Source of the DNA: an uncultured Eubacteriales bacterium
GTDB taxonomy: Bacteria; Bacillota; Clostridia; Christensenellales; CAG-917
Direction: 5' to 3'
Length of the DNA: 7,793 bases
Assembly: GCA_900553825.1 (NCBI GenBank)
Contig: USEV01000031.1
Coordinates: 1-7,793, forward strand
Every line of letters starts with the position of its first letter. Within the stretch, counting starts at the first letter, position 1. The notes under the pieces are model-generated. The model worked only from the letters and a program-made list of their open reading frames with translations. It was not told where the DNA came from and made no database searches. A program made the translations under genes and the position numbers. Of this stretch, positions 1-5,379 are shown piece by piece.

Positions 1-450
1 CGCACCGAAGCGCGGCCCCTCGCCACCGACGCCGACAACCTGCTCGCGGAGAGCATATCCTCCTCCACCCTGTCGATGCTTGCCGTCGGAGGGTACATAG
101 TGCTCGCTAACATGCTCATAGACGCCCTCGCACTCACGGGAATAGGCGACCTGATTGCCGCAATCCCGAACGGCGAGGTTTCCTCCGTTCTCCGCGCGCT
201 CCTCACGGGGCTTGTCGAGATGACGCGCGGGAGCATGATGTCGAAGGAGATAGGCAACCTGCCGCTGGCGCTCGCGTGCGCTTGCGGAACGGTATCCTTC
301 GGCGGGCTATCCGTGATAGCGCAGACGCTGACCTTCCTCGGCAGGTGCGGCATGGGTTTCGGCACGGTGCTGATACGAAAAGCCGTACAATCCTGTGCGG
401 CTTTTTTGCTGTGCCTGATGTTTTCACATATTTTTTTCACGCTTTTTTGA
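1..450 (+). CDS. ylbJ: YlbJ-like sporulation integral membrane protein, 3' part (5' end outside window)
   Basis: The reading frame is open from base 1 and ends at TGA 448-450, leaving 149 C-terminal residues; the start lies before the window. The fragment is strongly hydrophobic, with membrane-like stretches at about residues 27-54, 86-115 and 128-149. The segments GLVEMTRGS (70-78) and VSFGGLSVIAQ (98-108) resemble the C-terminal half of YlbJ, a polytopic membrane protein of the nucleoside-recognition/Gate family that is needed for sporulation in Bacillus; its transported substrate is unknown. The cytoplasmic membrane location and the link to sporulation come from the family, not from this sequence. 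Methionine 26 (base 76) is an internal residue, not a start, since similarity extends upstream of it. The last 24 codons contain a terminator-like hairpin (378-407). A different Gate-domain transporter is the main alternative. Confidence 0.72.
   Translation, partial: RTEARPLATDADNLLAESISSSTLSMLAVGGYIVLANMLIDALALTGIGDLIAAIPNGEVSSVLRALLTGLVEMTRGSMMSKEIGNLPLALACACGTVSFGGLSVIAQTLTFLGRCGMGFGTVLIRKAVQSCAAFLLCLMFSHIFFTLF
378..407 (+). terminator. Terminator-like hairpin inside the 3' end of the ylbJ-like gene
   Basis: AAAAGCCGTAC (378-388) can pair with GTGCGGCTTTT (395-405) with one G-U pair and a six-base loop, and the T run continues to 407. This is the shape of an intrinsic terminator with an A-tract. 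It lies 41 bases before the stop codon, inside codons that encode the last membrane helix. No better hairpin is visible between the stop codon and the next gene, so it may end ylbJ transcripts close to, or just short of, the stop. That role is inferred. Confidence 0.5.
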
Positions 451-459
451 CACAAAACA

Positions 460-489
460 TTGACTTGCGACACCGGTCGTAACTATTCT
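460..489 (+). promoter_or_regulatory. Possible promoter of the sigma-like gene
   Basis: TTGACT (460-465; five of six match the sigma-A -35 box) is followed after 18 bases by TATTCT (484-489; four of six match the -10 box). A start about seven bases downstream would leave a leader of about 30 bases before the ATG at 527. A TTGACA also occurs at 447-452 but has no -10 box at a usable distance. The match is weak and based on consensus only. Confidence 0.35.
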
Positions 490-520
490 TTCCACGGAGG
501 GAATTTTTTTTCCACGGAGG
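489..520 (+). repeat. Direct repeat that duplicates a Shine-Dalgarno segment
   Basis: TTTCCACGGAGG occurs at 489-500 and again at 509-520, a 20-base period, and both copies are followed by (G)AATT. The second GGAGG (516-520) stands six bases before ATG 527 and is the working ribosome-binding site that fixes that start. The first GGAGG (496-500) has no ATG, GTG or TTG within usable reach. The two are separated by a run of eight T (504-511). The first GGAA (500-503) can pair with TTCC (510-513) in a very short hairpin. Confidence 0.7.
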
Positions 521-526
521 AATTGA

Positions 527-1018
527 ATGACACGGAATTGGTGCAACATGGTGCTTGTTGCGCTTTCGGCATTGTCAAAATTGCTCAAAGCGTACGATAT
601 TGCTTTCAAAACGCGGCTGGACAGCGGTTTCGGCAGCGTACACCTCAAAAGCGGCGTTTCCACACTCACACTGTATGAAGAAATGATTGAAATAAATGCG
701 CGAAAACACCGCTTGCTCATGCTCGAACGGCTCGCCAACGCCGCCCTTGACGCCCTGCCCGAGCGCGAAAAACGCGTCCTCGTCATGCGCTTTCTTGACG
801 GAATCACCTTTCAGGAGATAGCGCTTGCCGAGGACATATCCCTGCGCACCGCTTTCAGGAGGTTCGACAGGGCGCGCGAAAGTTTTTGCAGGCTTCTGGA
901 ATCGCTGGGACTGGATGAAAAGACATTCATGCGCGAATACGCCTCCGACCCCGCGTTGAAAGCGGTCTGCACGCGGCTGGAATGCGAGCGCTTCACCGTC
1001 GCGGACGGCACGCGTTGA
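527..1018 (+). CDS. Sigma-70 region 4-like helix-turn-helix protein
   Basis: The 163-residue product starts at ATG 527, supported by GGAGG six bases upstream; ATG 548 is a possible but worse start. Residues about 73-125 look like sigma factor region 4, the part that contacts the -35 element. LPEREKRVLVMRF (77-89) is the first helix region, and FQEIALAEDISLRTAFRRF (95-113) fits a helix-turn-helix. The tail with SLGLDEKTFMREYASDP (126-142) resembles small sigma-like proteins common in Clostridia. No region 2 is visible, so it probably cannot act as a full sigma factor alone. It is more likely a DNA-binding regulator, a phage-type sigma-like activator, or half of a split sigma. The N-terminal 50 residues match nothing I recognise. 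The gene is convergent with the minus-strand operon and downstream of ylbJ on the same strand. The specific target is unknown. Confidence 0.7.
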   Translation: MTRNWCNMVLVALSALSKLLKAYDIAFKTRLDSGFGSVHLKSGVSTLTLYEEMIEINARKHRLLMLERLANAALDALPEREKRVLVMRFLDGITFQEIALAEDISLRTAFRRFDRARESFCRLLESLGLDEKTFMREYASDPALKAVCTRLECERFTVADGTR

Positions 1019-1042
1019 GTTACATAACAGTCGCGTTATAAT
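1015..1042 (+). promoter_or_regulatory. Candidate promoter at the end of the sigma-like gene
   Basis: TTGAGT (1015-1020), which overlaps the TGA stop of the sigma-like gene, and a perfect TATAAT (1037-1042) are separated by 16 bases. Transcription would start near 1049 on the + strand and run toward the convergent operon. No credible + strand gene follows, so it could make a short RNA or antisense transcript, or be chance. Evidence is consensus match only. Confidence 0.35.
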
Positions 1043-1074
1043 CGTCGCGTCGCACAACGGCATAACGGTCGCGT
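1023..1074 (+). repeat. Imperfect direct repeat in the intergenic region
   Basis: CATAACAGTCGCGT (1023-1036) and CATAACGGTCGCGT (1061-1074) differ at one base out of 14, and a shorter related unit, TCGTCGCGTCGC (1042-1053), lies between them. The first copy sits in the spacer of the candidate promoter at 1015-1042, so the repeats could be protein-binding sites. They could also be simple TCG-rich sequence. Confidence 0.45.
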
Positions 1075-1077
1075 CGT

Positions 1078-1101
1078 CGCCGAAACGGGCGTTTTTCGGC
1101 G
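1078..1101. other. Perfect 8-bp hairpin in the intergenic region
   Basis: CGCCGAAA (1078-1085) and TTTCGGCG (1094-1101) are exact inverted complements around an eight-base loop. There is no T run after it on either strand, so it is not a standard intrinsic terminator. It could still mark the end of a short + strand transcript or of the sigma-like gene message. Between 1102 and 1206 I see only a small CACGCA/TGCGTG stem (1154-1168). Confidence 0.4.
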
Positions 1102-1206
1102 TCAGACAGCGGGTTTTGCCCCGAACGGCGACTTTACGCTCCGAAATGTCGGACACGCAGGTTGCGTGCATCGCGGCTGAGCTCCCCTCCCCGCCCCGAG
1201 CACGGC

Positions 1207-1233
1207 AAAAGAAAGCCCCCGCATTGCGGGGGC
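1207..1233 (-). terminator. Rho-independent terminator of the minus-strand operon
   Basis: Read on the minus strand, GCCCCCGC (1233-1226) pairs perfectly with GCGGGGGC (1222-1215) across a three-base loop, followed by TTTCTTTT (1214-1207). It begins 35 bases after the stop codon of the last operon gene. On the + strand the same stem is followed by GTGTCCTTTACC, a poor T tract, so it works mainly in the minus direction. Confidence 0.88.
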
Positions 1234-1268
1234 GTGTCCTTTACCGTTCGCCAAATGTTCTGCGCCGT

Positions 1269-2063
1269 TCACGCAAAGCGTTTCATGTAATAGGCGTAAT
1301 GCGCAAAGACGATTCCCGCGTCTTCGAGCTCCTTGTTCCAGCGTTTGACCCACTCGAAGGTGTAGTAGCCGTCGTAACCGTCCGCGATGAGCGTCGAGAT
1401 TGCCTCTTTCACCGGCACATCGCCGTAGCCCATCATGCGGTAGGCAACCTTGCCCTTCTCGACGACGCTGTCTTTCAGGTGGATGTAGCGGATTTTGCTG
1501 CCGAGGTTTTTGACCGTATCCTCGATTTTTTCGTCGTTGAAACGGTAGGGGTGATGGACATCCCACAGAGCACCGCCGCCGCCGACTTCGTCGAGGAAAC
1601 GGGCAAGACGCCCGGTGTCCACGAAAAGTCCGTTGGTTTCGATGAGCGGAGTCACGCCGCTTCCCTGTGCGTAACGCACGACTTCCTCGTACTGTTTCTT
1701 GCAAAGGTCCTCGTCGCCGCCGTCGAAGTAGGGCTTGTCGGTGGACATGACTCTGACGAATTCAGCACCCGTACGAGCCGCGAGGTCGATGTATGCCTTG
1801 GCTTCGTCGACGCTCTTGCCCTTTGCGGAGTGGTCGGCAAGCGCCGCACCTGAGGTGAGCATGGCGATTTTTATCCCCGTGCGGTCGAGCAAATCGCGCG
1901 TTTTGGCGTAATCCTCGGTGAGTTCCTTGATTGCGGGGGCGTAAATCTCCCCTTCTATACCGCGGATTTCGATTGCGGAGTAACCGAGGTCCTTTGCGGC
2001 GGACACTATGTCGCCGAATCTCCAATCCGGACAACCTATTGTCGAAAAGCAAGTCTTTAACAT
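1269..2063 (-). CDS. Xylose isomerase-like TIM-barrel protein (sugar phosphate isomerase/epimerase family)
   Basis: The product has 264 residues, typical for single-domain members of the AP-endonuclease-2/xylose isomerase-like TIM-barrel family (PF01261). These are soluble enzymes that usually bind a divalent metal and act on sugars, polyols or their ketones. Likely metal and catalytic residues are present at the expected strand ends: Glu142 in PLIETNG, Asp168 and His170/171 in WDVHHP, His195 in YIHLKDS, and Glu237 in YYTFEW. The N-terminus, MLKTCFSTIGCPDW, resembles the family's first strand. ATG 2063 is chosen because AAGGAGG (2076-2070) lies six bases upstream and homology begins there; the frame is open 75 codons further upstream but that part only shadows the acyl-CoA ligase gene. 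The gene starts 11 bases after the ligase stop, with its ribosome site over that stop, so it is probably coupled. It is the last gene of the operon. The substrate cannot be told from sequence. Confidence 0.88.
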   Translation of the reverse strand: MLKTCFSTIGCPDWRFGDIVSAAKDLGYSAIEIRGIEGEIYAPAIKELTEDYAKTRDLLDRTGIKIAMLTSGAALADHSAKGKSVDEAKAYIDLAARTGAEFVRVMSTDKPYFDGGDEDLCKKQYEEVVRYAQGSGVTPLIETNGLFVDTGRLARFLDEVGGGGALWDVHHPYRFNDEKIEDTVKNLGSKIRYIHLKDSVVEKGKVAYRMMGYGDVPVKEAISTLIADGYDGYYTFEWVKRWNKELEDAGIVFAHYAYYMKRFA

Positions 2064-2069
2064 AATCAG

Positions 2070-2076
2070 CCTCCTT
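2070..2076 (-). promoter_or_regulatory. Ribosome-binding site of the TIM-barrel gene, overlapping the ligase stop
   Basis: AAGGAGG on the minus strand ends six bases before ATG 2063 and overlaps the TAA (2077-2075) of the acyl-CoA ligase. It decides the TIM-barrel start over the in-frame upstream extension and suggests re-initiation by ribosomes finishing the ligase. Confidence 0.85.
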
Positions 2077-3736
2077 ATGCGGTCTCGATGTTTGCCGCGT
2101 CTTGCAGCTTGAGGATTTCGATTGCCTCTTCGCGCAGTTTGAACTTCTGAATCTTGCCGCTTGCGGTCACGGGGAACGCGTCCATGAAGCGGACATAGCT
2201 CGGCACCTTGTGCCTCGCCATGTGCGATTTGACGAGGTCCTTGACCTCCTGTTCCGTCATGGTCTCGCCCTTTTTGAGGATGATGCAAGCCATGATTTCC
2301 TCGCCGTACTGCTTGCTGGGAACGCCGATGACCTGGACATCGCTTATCTTGTCGCAGGTGTAGAGGAATTCCTCGAGCTCCTTGGGATAGATGTTCTCGC
2401 CGCCGCGGATAATCATGTCCTTGATTCTGCCGACGACTTTGTAGTATCCCTCCTCGTCCACGGTGCAGAGGTCACCGGTGTGCAGCCAACCGTTCTCGTC
2501 GATTGCCTGCTTTGTCGCCTCGGGCATCTTGTAGTAACCCTTCATAATGTTATACCCGCGCGCGAGGAACTCGCCGGGAGTGCCGACGGGGACTTCCTCG
2601 TTGGTCTCGGGGTCGACGATTTTGCACTCCACGCCGGGGAACGCGCGTCCGACCGTCGCCACCCTCTTTTCGAGAGAATCGGTGGTGGTGGTCATGGTGC
2701 AGCCGGGCGAGGCTTCCGTCTGTCCGAAGACGATGACGATGTCGCGCATATTCATCTTTTCGACGACCTTTTTCATGACTTCGATGGGACAGGGCGAGCC
2801 CGCCATGATTCCCGTGCGGAGCGAGGAAAAGTCGAAGTTGGCAAATTGCGGATGTTCGAGCATGCCGATGAACATCGTGGGCACGCCGTGAACCGCCGTG
2901 CACTTTGCGGTGCTGATTGCGTTCATGACGGGGACGGGACTGTACGCCTCGACGGGCACCATGGTCGTGCCGTGCGTGATGCACGCCATCGTCGCGAGCA
3001 CAAGCCCGAAGCAGTGGAAGAAAGGCACCACGATGCACAGCTTGTCGTCGCGGGTGAACGCCATGCCGTCGCCGATGGTCTTCCCGTTGTTGACGATGTT
3101 GTAGTGTGTGAGCATGACGCCCTTGGGGAAGCCCGTCGTGCCGGATGTATATTGCATATTTATGACATCGTGGCAGTCGAGCGTCGCTTCGCGCGCGCGG
3201 AGCTCCTCCTCGGGGAACTCCTCGCCGAGCTTCATGAGCTTGTCGAAGCCCATGTAGCCGTTGGGCGTGACGCCGTCCGCAAAGATGATTCTTTCGAGGA
3301 AAGGAAGCGCGGGGTGCGAAATCTTGCCGTCCGTTGCGTCCTTGATCTCGGGCACGAGCTCGTTGACGATGTTGACATAGTTGCTGTCCTTGAACCCGCC
3401 CATCATGACGAGCACCTTGGTGTCGGACTGGGTGAGCAGGTATTCGAGCTCGAAAATCTTGTAGTTGGTGTTGACGGTGACGAGGATTGCCCCGCACTTC
3501 GCCGCACCGAAGCAGGTGAGCAGCCATTCGGGAATGTTCGTTGCCCAGATTGCGACCTTGTCGCCCTTCTGGACGCCGAGCGACATGAAGCCGCGCGCGA
3601 CGAGGTCGGTGTCGCGGTCGAACTCTTCCCAAGTGCGCTTGTATTTCCTGGTGGTATATTCCACCGCGGTTCTGTCCGGTATGTCGTGGGCGAGACCGTT
3701 GATGATCTGCCCCAAAGTTTTTTCTATTGTCTGCAT
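2075..3736 (-). CDS. AMP-forming acyl-CoA synthetase (ACSF2/YngI-like fatty acid-CoA ligase)
   Basis: This 553-residue protein is a full-length member of the adenylate-forming ANL superfamily. It would activate a carboxylic acid, most likely a medium- or long-chain fatty acid, with ATP to an acyl-adenylate and then to the CoA thioester in the cytosol. Visible motifs in order are the P-loop YTSGTTGFPKG (196-206), VFGQTEASP (336-344), GWLHTGDL (416-423), the hinge region GRIKDMIIRGGENIYP (436-451), and the C-terminal catalytic lysine in PVTASGKIQKF (Lys528). All core residues look intact. The segment around the P-loop, with THYNIVNN following, resembles ACSF2/YngI proteins more than acetyl-CoA synthetases. 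Start ATG 3736 has AAGGAG (3746-3741) four bases upstream. It lies eight bases after the pseudouridine synthase gene and directly before the TIM-barrel gene. Codons 1-545 use no TTA, CTA or TCA. Exact acid substrate unknown. Confidence 0.93.
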   Translation of the reverse strand: MQTIEKTLGQIINGLAHDIPDRTAVEYTTRKYKRTWEEFDRDTDLVARGFMSLGVQKGDKVAIWATNIPEWLLTCFGAAKCGAILVTVNTNYKIFELEYLLTQSDTKVLVMMGGFKDSNYVNIVNELVPEIKDATDGKISHPALPFLERIIFADGVTPNGYMGFDKLMKLGEEFPEEELRAREATLDCHDVINMQYTSGTTGFPKGVMLTHYNIVNNGKTIGDGMAFTRDDKLCIVVPFFHCFGLVLATMACITHGTTMVPVEAYSPVPVMNAISTAKCTAVHGVPTMFIGMLEHPQFANFDFSSLRTGIMAGSPCPIEVMKKVVEKMNMRDIVIVFGQTEASPGCTMTTTTDSLEKRVATVGRAFPGVECKIVDPETNEEVPVGTPGEFLARGYNIMKGYYKMPEATKQAIDENGWLHTGDLCTVDEEGYYKVVGRIKDMIIRGGENIYPKELEEFLYTCDKISDVQVIGVPSKQYGEEIMACIILKKGETMTEQEVKDLVKSHMARHKVPSYVRFMDAFPVTASGKIQKFKLREEAIEILKLQDAANIETA

Positions 3737-3740
3737 ATTA

Positions 3741-3746
3741 CTCCTT
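3741..3746 (-). promoter_or_regulatory. Ribosome-binding site of the acyl-CoA ligase, overlapping the upstream stop
   Basis: AAGGAG on the minus strand lies four bases before ATG 3736, a slightly short spacing, and overlaps the TAA (3747-3745) of the pseudouridine synthase gene. This is the same stop/ribosome-site arrangement as at the next junction of the operon. Confidence 0.75.
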
Positions 3747-4470
3747 AGCTGTTTTTGATGTTCAGACCGAGGTACTGCTCGATGTCAAACAGTTTCCACG
3801 GCATCGTATCGGGCGGATACACCCTGAAATCCATGACTTTGCCTCCGACGGGGTGGGCGAACCTGAGCTCGGTTGCCCACAAGCATAGCGGGAGCTTTAG
3901 CCTTTCGCCGCGCCCGTAACGGGCGTCGCCGAGGATGGGTGTGCCGTTTGCCGCCATCTGAACCCTGATCTGATGTCCCCTGCCCGTGACGAGATTGACC
4001 ATGAGCAGGCTAAGATCGTTGACCTTGTCGTGCGCGAGGAGCTTGTAGTCGAGCTCCGCGTACTTTGCGCCCTCGGTGAGCTCGGGGACCATCTTGACGA
4101 CATTCTCCGCGGGGAACTTCTTGAGCCAGCAACGGAGCTTGTCCGCCTTGAAGCGGGGCGCGCCTTCGACGACGGTGAGATACTTCTTTTCCACCTCGCC
4201 GTCCCGTATTGCCTCGGAAAGACGCGCGGCTGCCTTGGATGTCTTTGCAAACACCATGACGCCACCCGTGGGGCGGTCGAGCCTGTGTACGAGCCCGAGA
4301 TACGCCTCACCCGGTTTCGAGTATTTTTCCACGAGGTACTCTTTCAGCATACTCAGCATATCGGGGTCGCCCGACGCGTCCGCCTGCACGGGGACGCCGT
4401 AGGGTTTGACCACGACGATGATGTGATTGTCCTCGTAAAGGATTTTCAAGTCTTTGTAATTCATAAGCAC
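3745..4470 (-). CDS. RluA-family RNA pseudouridine synthase
   Basis: The 241-residue product would convert specific uridines in rRNA or tRNA to pseudouridine. The catalytic motif HRLDRPTGG (62-70) carries the essential Asp65, and TGRGHQIRVQMA (162-173) is the conserved RluA/RluD-type motif near the C-terminal end of the catalytic domain. ILYEDNHIIVVVKPYGV (10-26) is the typical domain start. There is no N-terminal S4 RNA-binding domain, so it is a compact family member, shorter than RluD (over 300 residues). Target site cannot be assigned. The frame opens at GTG 4470, which has GGAAG five bases upstream; ATG 4464 two codons later is 11 bases from the same weak site. I favour GTG but either is possible. 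It follows the methyltransferase gene by 42 bases and precedes the ligase by eight, consistent with one operon. Confidence 0.93.
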   Translation of the reverse strand: MLMNYKDLKILYEDNHIIVVVKPYGVPVQADASGDPDMLSMLKEYLVEKYSKPGEAYLGLVHRLDRPTGGVMVFAKTSKAAARLSEAIRDGEVEKKYLTVVEGAPRFKADKLRCWLKKFPAENVVKMVPELTEGAKYAELDYKLLAHDKVNDLSLLMVNLVTGRGHQIRVQMAANGTPILGDARYGRGERLKLPLCLWATELRFAHPVGGKVMDFRVYPPDTMPWKLFDIEQYLGLNIKNS

Positions 4471-4512
4471 TTTATCTTCCGATTCGGTGTGTTAAACTGC
4501 CGTTTCGTGCAT
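4471..4512 (-). other. Short spacer between methyltransferase and pseudouridine synthase genes
   Basis: This is the longest gap inside the operon. It has no hairpin with a T tract and no clear -35/-10 pair, so I see no sign that transcription stops or restarts here. It holds GGAAG at 4480-4476, the weak ribosome site for the next gene, and a six-codon ATG-to-TAA frame directly after the methyltransferase stop that is most likely chance. Confidence 0.5.
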
Positions 4513-5379
4513 TTATTTCCTTTCGCCGAAAGTCGCAAACGCCGTGCAACCCTGCGGCAGGACAAGCCCTTCTTCCGTCGCAAGCCCGATTTCGTCCGCG
4601 TCGATTTCAGCGTTTTCGGGGAGGGCGAGGCGGAGTATGTTTGCCATCACCGTGGGCTGCAATCCCGTTGTATAGGAGTTCAGGCACACGAACAACGGGT
4701 TGTCGGACAGCACCTCTCCGACGAGGTCGGCAAGGTCGCTTATCCCCTCTTCGAGCTTCCACTTTTCGCCGTTCGGACCCCTGCCGAAGCTCGGAGGGTC
4801 GAGGATGACGGCGTCATAGCGGTGCCCGCGTCGCAATTCCCTTTTGACGAACTTGAAGCAGTCGTCGACTATGTAACGCATATTCCCCGGGTTGACCCCG
4901 GAGAGTGCCGCGTTCTCGCCGGCGCGTTCCACCATGGCTTTGGCTCCGTCTACATGACAGACCTTCGCCCCTGCCGCCGCGCACGCGACGGACGCCGCGC
5001 CCGTATAGGCAAAGAGGTTGAGCACGCTGACTTCCCTGCCCGCGCCCTTCACGAGCTTTGCCATGCGCTCCCAGTTGACCGCCTGTTCCGGGAACAGACC
5101 CGTGTGCTTGAAGCCCATGAGCTTGAGGCGAAAACGCAGGCTATTCCAACCGATGGTGAACTCCTCGGGGAGCGGACGGTTGAACACCCACTTTCCGCCG
5201 CCCGTGGAACTGCGCTCGTAGATTGCGTCGATGTCTTTTGCCGAGCGCAAAGGAGTCTTTGCGCGCCAGATGACCTGCGGGTCGGGACGGAGGAGCACGA
5301 AACTCCCCCACCTCTCCAGCTTTTCGCCGTCGCCCGTTGCGATGACGGAATAGTCTTTCCAGCCTTCGGCAATTCTCAT
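4513..5379 (-). CDS. Class I SAM-dependent methyltransferase, RlmI/RlmK-like fold group
   Basis: The 288-residue protein has a Rossmann-type SAM-binding domain: motif I NLFAYTGAAS (121-130), acidic Asp144 in HVDGAKAMV for the SAM ribose, DD (172-173) after strand 3, and the motif IV active-site loop LDPPSFGRG (193-201). This pattern is close to the PF10672/RlmI-type group, whose known members methylate 23S rRNA. The position where RlmI-type m5C enzymes carry a catalytic Cys motif reads VCLNSYTTG (231-239), so C5-cytosine chemistry is doubtful and the substrate is unassigned. No N-terminal PUA domain is recognisable; residues 1-90 form a conserved-looking lead domain. ATG 5379 overlaps the ileS stop as ATGA, which fixes the start; the frame extends 31 codons upstream but that part only shadows ileS. 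There is no strong ribosome site, as expected for a coupled gene. RNA as substrate is inferred from fold and neighbours. Confidence 0.85.
   Translation of the reverse strand: MRIAEGWKDYSVIATGDGEKLERWGSFVLLRPDPQVIWRAKTPLRSAKDIDAIYERSSTGGGKWVFNRPLPEEFTIGWNSLRFRLKLMGFKHTGLFPEQAVNWERMAKLVKGAGREVSVLNLFAYTGAASVACAAAGAKVCHVDGAKAMVERAGENAALSGVNPGNMRYIVDDCFKFVKRELRRGHRYDAVILDPPSFGRGPNGEKWKLEEGISDLADLVGEVLSDNPLFVCLNSYTTGLQPTVMANILRLALPENAEIDADEIGLATEEGLVLPQGCTAFATFGERK

Noticed and set aside
1154..1168. Small CACGCA/TGCGTG hairpin in the intergenic region
   Set aside because: The stem is six base pairs with no T tract or other signal; such stems are frequent by chance in GC-rich DNA.
1116..1853. 245-codon + strand frame running from the intergenic region into the TIM-barrel gene
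   Set aside because: Most of it is codon-aligned antisense to the TIM-barrel gene, it crosses the operon terminator, and no domain is visible, although a candidate promoter lies upstream.
2064..2288. 75-codon N-terminal extension of the TIM-barrel gene
   Set aside because: It lies in a shadow frame of the ligase gene, is rich in Arg/Gly/Gln with no family similarity, and the strong ribosome site points to ATG 2063.
2102..3748. 548-codon open frame on the + strand opposite the acyl-CoA ligase
   Set aside because: It is codon-aligned with the ligase gene, its protein is a low-complexity His/Asp/Val/Arg-rich mix with no recognisable domain, and it is explained by the lack of TTA, CTA and TCA codons in the ligase.
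4492..4512. Six-codon ATG-to-TAA frame right after the methyltransferase stop (leader peptide?)
   Set aside because: It has no run of regulatory codons, no attenuator-like hairpins and no terminator nearby, so chance is the simplest explanation.
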